From positions 620,001 to 684,000 of the forward strand of contig NZ_JBISCD010000040.1 of NCBI RefSeq assembly GCF_044386045.1: a stretch of 64,000 nucleotides of DNA. The letters are read 5' to 3'. The notes under the pieces are model-generated. The model ran no database searches. It was not told the DNA's origin and saw only the letters and a list, made by a program, of their open reading frames with translations. The stretch is from Thalassobellus sediminis (lineage in GTDB: Bacteria > Bacteroidota > Bacteroidia > Flavobacteriales > Flavobacteriaceae). The position numbers were made by a program, and so were the translations under genes. Below, in pieces: positions 62,241 to 64,000 of the stretch (position 1 is its first letter; every line of letters starts with the position of its first letter).

Positions 62241-62675
62241 TTAACAAGATAAAGGAATTTTATCTATTCTATTTTGATGACGTCCACCTTCAAATTCGGT
62301 ATTAAAAAATACATCTACCATTTCTATAACTTGTTTAATGGCTGTAAACCTTGCAGGAATACATAATATATTCGCATTATTATGACTACGTATAAGATGT
62401 ACAATTTCTTTTGTCCAACATAAACCAGCGCGAATACCTTGATGTTTGTTAGCCGTCATAGCAACACCGTTTGCACTACCGCAAATTAAAATACCAAAAT
62501 CGGCTTTTTTAGTTTCAACATCTTCAGCAACAGGATGTACAAAATCAGCATAATCTACACTATCATTTGCATCGGTTCCGTAGTTATTAACAATATACCC
62601 TTTAGCTTCTAAATGCTTTATGATAGCAAATTTATAATCGGTTCCTGCGTGATCGTTTCCTATAGAAATTGTCAT
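62241..62675 (-). CDS. rpiB: Ribose-5-phosphate isomerase B
   Basis: A 144-residue isomerase of ribose-5-phosphate and ribulose-5-phosphate in the pentose phosphate pathway. It starts MTISIGNDHAGTDYK with the conserved DHAG, and has the FGILICGSANGVAMTANK active-site region with the catalytic cysteine, HQGIRAGLC and SHNNANILCIPAR. The open frame begins ten codons earlier at 62705, but the TAACTTTG -7 box at 62703-62710 overlaps that and the family begins at the chosen ATG. CGSANG differs slightly from the CGSGNG of enterobacteria. Confidence 0.93.
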   Translation of the reverse strand: MTISIGNDHAGTDYKFAIIKHLEAKGYIVNNYGTDANDSVDYADFVHPVAEDVETKKADFGILICGSANGVAMTANKHQGIRAGLCWTKEIVHLIRSHNNANILCIPARFTAIKQVIEMVDVFFNTEFEGGRHQNRIDKIPLSC

Positions 62676-62702
62676 AATAAAAGTAAAATATAATTTAAGC
62701 TT

Positions 62703-62710
62703 CAAAGTTA
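62703..62710 (-). promoter_or_regulatory. -7 box for rpiB
   Basis: The minus strand reads TAACTTTG, a perfect TAnnTTTG, ending 27 bases before the ATG at 62675. Confidence 0.5.
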
Positions 62711-62869
62711 ATGAAACTCTATTTATTATAACTTAATAAGTTACAAATAAAGAATACCTTTTAATCAATCATTATTTCATTCTATAATATCAAAATACCT
62801 AATTATAAATTCTCATGCTTTTCAGAATAACTATTTCAATAGAAATTTTAAAAAATTAGTTTAGTTAAT

Positions 62870-63415
62870 TTTAAATGTTAATAAGTGCTATTATTAAATA
62901 TTTATAACTAATAATCAATATGTTACTCCATTATTTTTAAAGTTTTTAATTTTATTTCTTAATCTAAAATAGAGCACTGTTCATTACTCATCGTTTTAGT
63001 ACTCATTACTTGTTAATAACTGTTGATTAGTTTTTAAAAGAAAAATATTGAATATCCATTTATTTTTCGAATCAAAAATCACAATCAAATAACCTAAAAT
63101 TTAAGCACTTTTTTTTAGCAATGTTATTAGACTAAAAATTGATAGATATAAACATGAAAAAATAAATATTTATTAATAATTAACAGTACTTTTTAGTTGT
63201 TAACAACTGTTCATAGAAAAATTAAAATCATTAAAAATGAACCTATTAATATAATTTCTATTGTTAATTACCTATTAACAGAATGTAAATTTATTGTAAT
63301 CAAAATAAAATTTAAAAAAGTTATACCAGATATTAACAAGCTATAATAACCACTATTATTTTTTTAAATTTTAAAAGAAAAAGAATTATAATATATATAT
63401 AGTTGATAACTTCAA
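62870..63415. other. AT-rich intergenic region with clustered TTATNNACA-like 9-mers
   Basis: The 843-base gap between rpiB (minus) and rnr (plus) has no credible ORF. It carries TGTTAATAA at 62876 and 63011, TGTTGATTA at 63021, TTGTTAACAA at 63197, TGTTCATAG at 63208, TGTTAATTA at 63262, CTATTAACA at 63272, ATATTAACA at 63330 and AGTTGATAA at 63401. Read in either direction these are variants of the DnaA-box pattern TTATNNACA. No perfect TTATCCACA is present. The rest is A/T runs. A replication origin or a regulator array are the two readings. Confidence 0.35.
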
Positions 63416-63553
63416 TTTAACACTAAGAAAATATCATTAAATAATTTAGTTGTAACTTTGAATAAAATAAATAGCAAACCTTCTCCTAAATTAAAGCTAT
63501 TTAATAACAGAATTTCCAGTATCTTAGGAAATGAATATGATTACAAAAATTAA

Positions 63554-64000
63554 ATGACAAGAAAGAAAAAAGGGAAATCCAAAAAAGGTATTTCCAACCT
63601 TACAAATACAATCTTAGGTATTTTAAAAAAAGACAGAAACCAAAGTTTTAACTACAAACAAATAGCTGCTAAGTTAGGAGTTAATGATGCTAGCAGTAGA
63701 AATCAAATTATAAAAACTTTAGCAAAATTAGCTGCTAAACAAGAGATAGAACAAGTAGAACGTGGTAAATTTAAAGCCATTGTTAATGCTGAGTATTATA
63801 CAGGTAGATTAGATTTAGCTGCCAAAGGAAACGGTTATATTATTTGCGACGAATTTGAAGACGATGTATTTATTGCATCTAATAATATAAATAAAGCTTT
63901 AAATGGCGATGAAGTAGAATTTTACGTTTACAAACGTCGCCATAGAGGAAAATTAGAAGGCGAAATAACACAGATTTTAAAACGTGAAAAAAGCGAATAC
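63554..64000 (+). CDS. rnr: Ribonuclease R, N-terminal part (3' end outside window)
   Basis: The first 149 residues of a protein normally about 700-750 long; it runs off the right edge. It begins MTRKKKGKSKKG, a basic segment. A helix-turn-helix-like region follows (FNYKQIAAKLGVNDASSRNQII, residues 36-57), then the first cold-shock domain (AKGNGYIICDEFEDDVFIASNNINKALNGDEVEFYVYKRR). The exonuclease RNB domain lies beyond the window. RNase R degrades structured RNA 3' to 5' and takes part in rRNA and tmRNA quality control. The ATG at 63554 fits the family start; 843 bases of non-coding DNA precede it. Confidence 0.9.
   Translation, partial: MTRKKKGKSKKGISNLTNTILGILKKDRNQSFNYKQIAAKLGVNDASSRNQIIKTLAKLAAKQEIEQVERGKFKAIVNAEYYTGRLDLAAKGNGYIICDEFEDDVFIASNNINKALNGDEVEFYVYKRRHRGKLEGEITQILKREKSEY

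Noticed and set aside
62706..63553. A perfect DnaA box, TTATCCACA, to confirm an origin
   Set aside because: None was found on either strand by eye; only relaxed variants exist, so the origin reading stays a hypothesis.

Overview
The window comes from an AT-rich chromosome of a member of the Bacteroidota, almost certainly a marine-type Flavobacteriaceae. The evidence is: many promoters with the -7 motif TAnnTTTG and almost no Shine-Dalgarno sequences; a type IX secretion type-B C-terminal domain; a PID-CTERM mini-protein; TonB-plug, DUF1593 and DUF3826 proteins; and the operon order DUF177-rpmF-fabH-accB-accC. No phage, insertion sequence, CRISPR array, rRNA or toxin-antitoxin module is visible. 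The single tRNA is tRNA-Met(CAT).

Layout. 1-5.3 kb: end of asd, a prolyl oligopeptidase, an orphan ABC ATPase, a Gre-like factor and an FAD oxidoreductase. 5.3-15.5 kb: mostly housekeeping genes (accC, accB, fabH, rpmF, DUF177, pdxA, ribE, methylmalonyl-CoA epimerase, rbfA, a LolC/E-like permease, dusB). Two gaps here hold a repeated structured element that is probably an RNA. 15.5-25.8 kb: two two-component systems (LytTR/LytS-type and NarL-type with a TPR sensor), a TonB-plug surface protein and lepA. 26.1-33.3 kb: a glycogen operon, glgA-glgC-glgB, followed by a GH31 alpha-glucosidase with a near-perfect 30-bp palindrome against its start codon. 33.3-38.3 kb: CPA1 antiporter, universal stress protein and SulP anion transporter. 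38.4-42.9 kb: a metallo-beta-lactamase-fold hydrolase, an S8 lipoprotein protease and an M1 lipoprotein peptidase.

43.0-52.0 kb is the accessory region. It is a same-strand run of exported proteins that resembles a polysaccharide utilisation locus without SusC/SusD: a protein made of two copies of an unrecognised domain of about 120 residues, a tandem PA14-like protein, a DUF1593 protein with a third copy of that domain, a second DUF1593 protein, an alpha/beta-hydrolase esterase with an extra C-terminal domain, and a DUF3826 protein. 52.1-62.7 kb: Crp-type regulator, DoxX-like protein, an AstE/AspA-like hydrolase coupled to a GCS2-CBS ligase, rnpA, ctpA, an OmpA-like protein, a leucine-rich T9SS cargo protein, a GNAT enzyme, a CDF metal exporter and rpiB. 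The last gap (62.7-63.55 kb) is very AT-rich and dense in TTATNNACA-like 9-mers, so it is a candidate origin or regulator-binding region. It precedes the start of rnr, which runs off the window.

Several starts were moved from the longest open frame (lepA, pdxA, rpiB, rnpA, DUF177, the prolyl oligopeptidase and the PID-CTERM protein). The reasons were conserved N-termini and a -7 box that overlaps or lies downstream of the longer start. All family calls are from recognition of the translated sequence; no database search was run.
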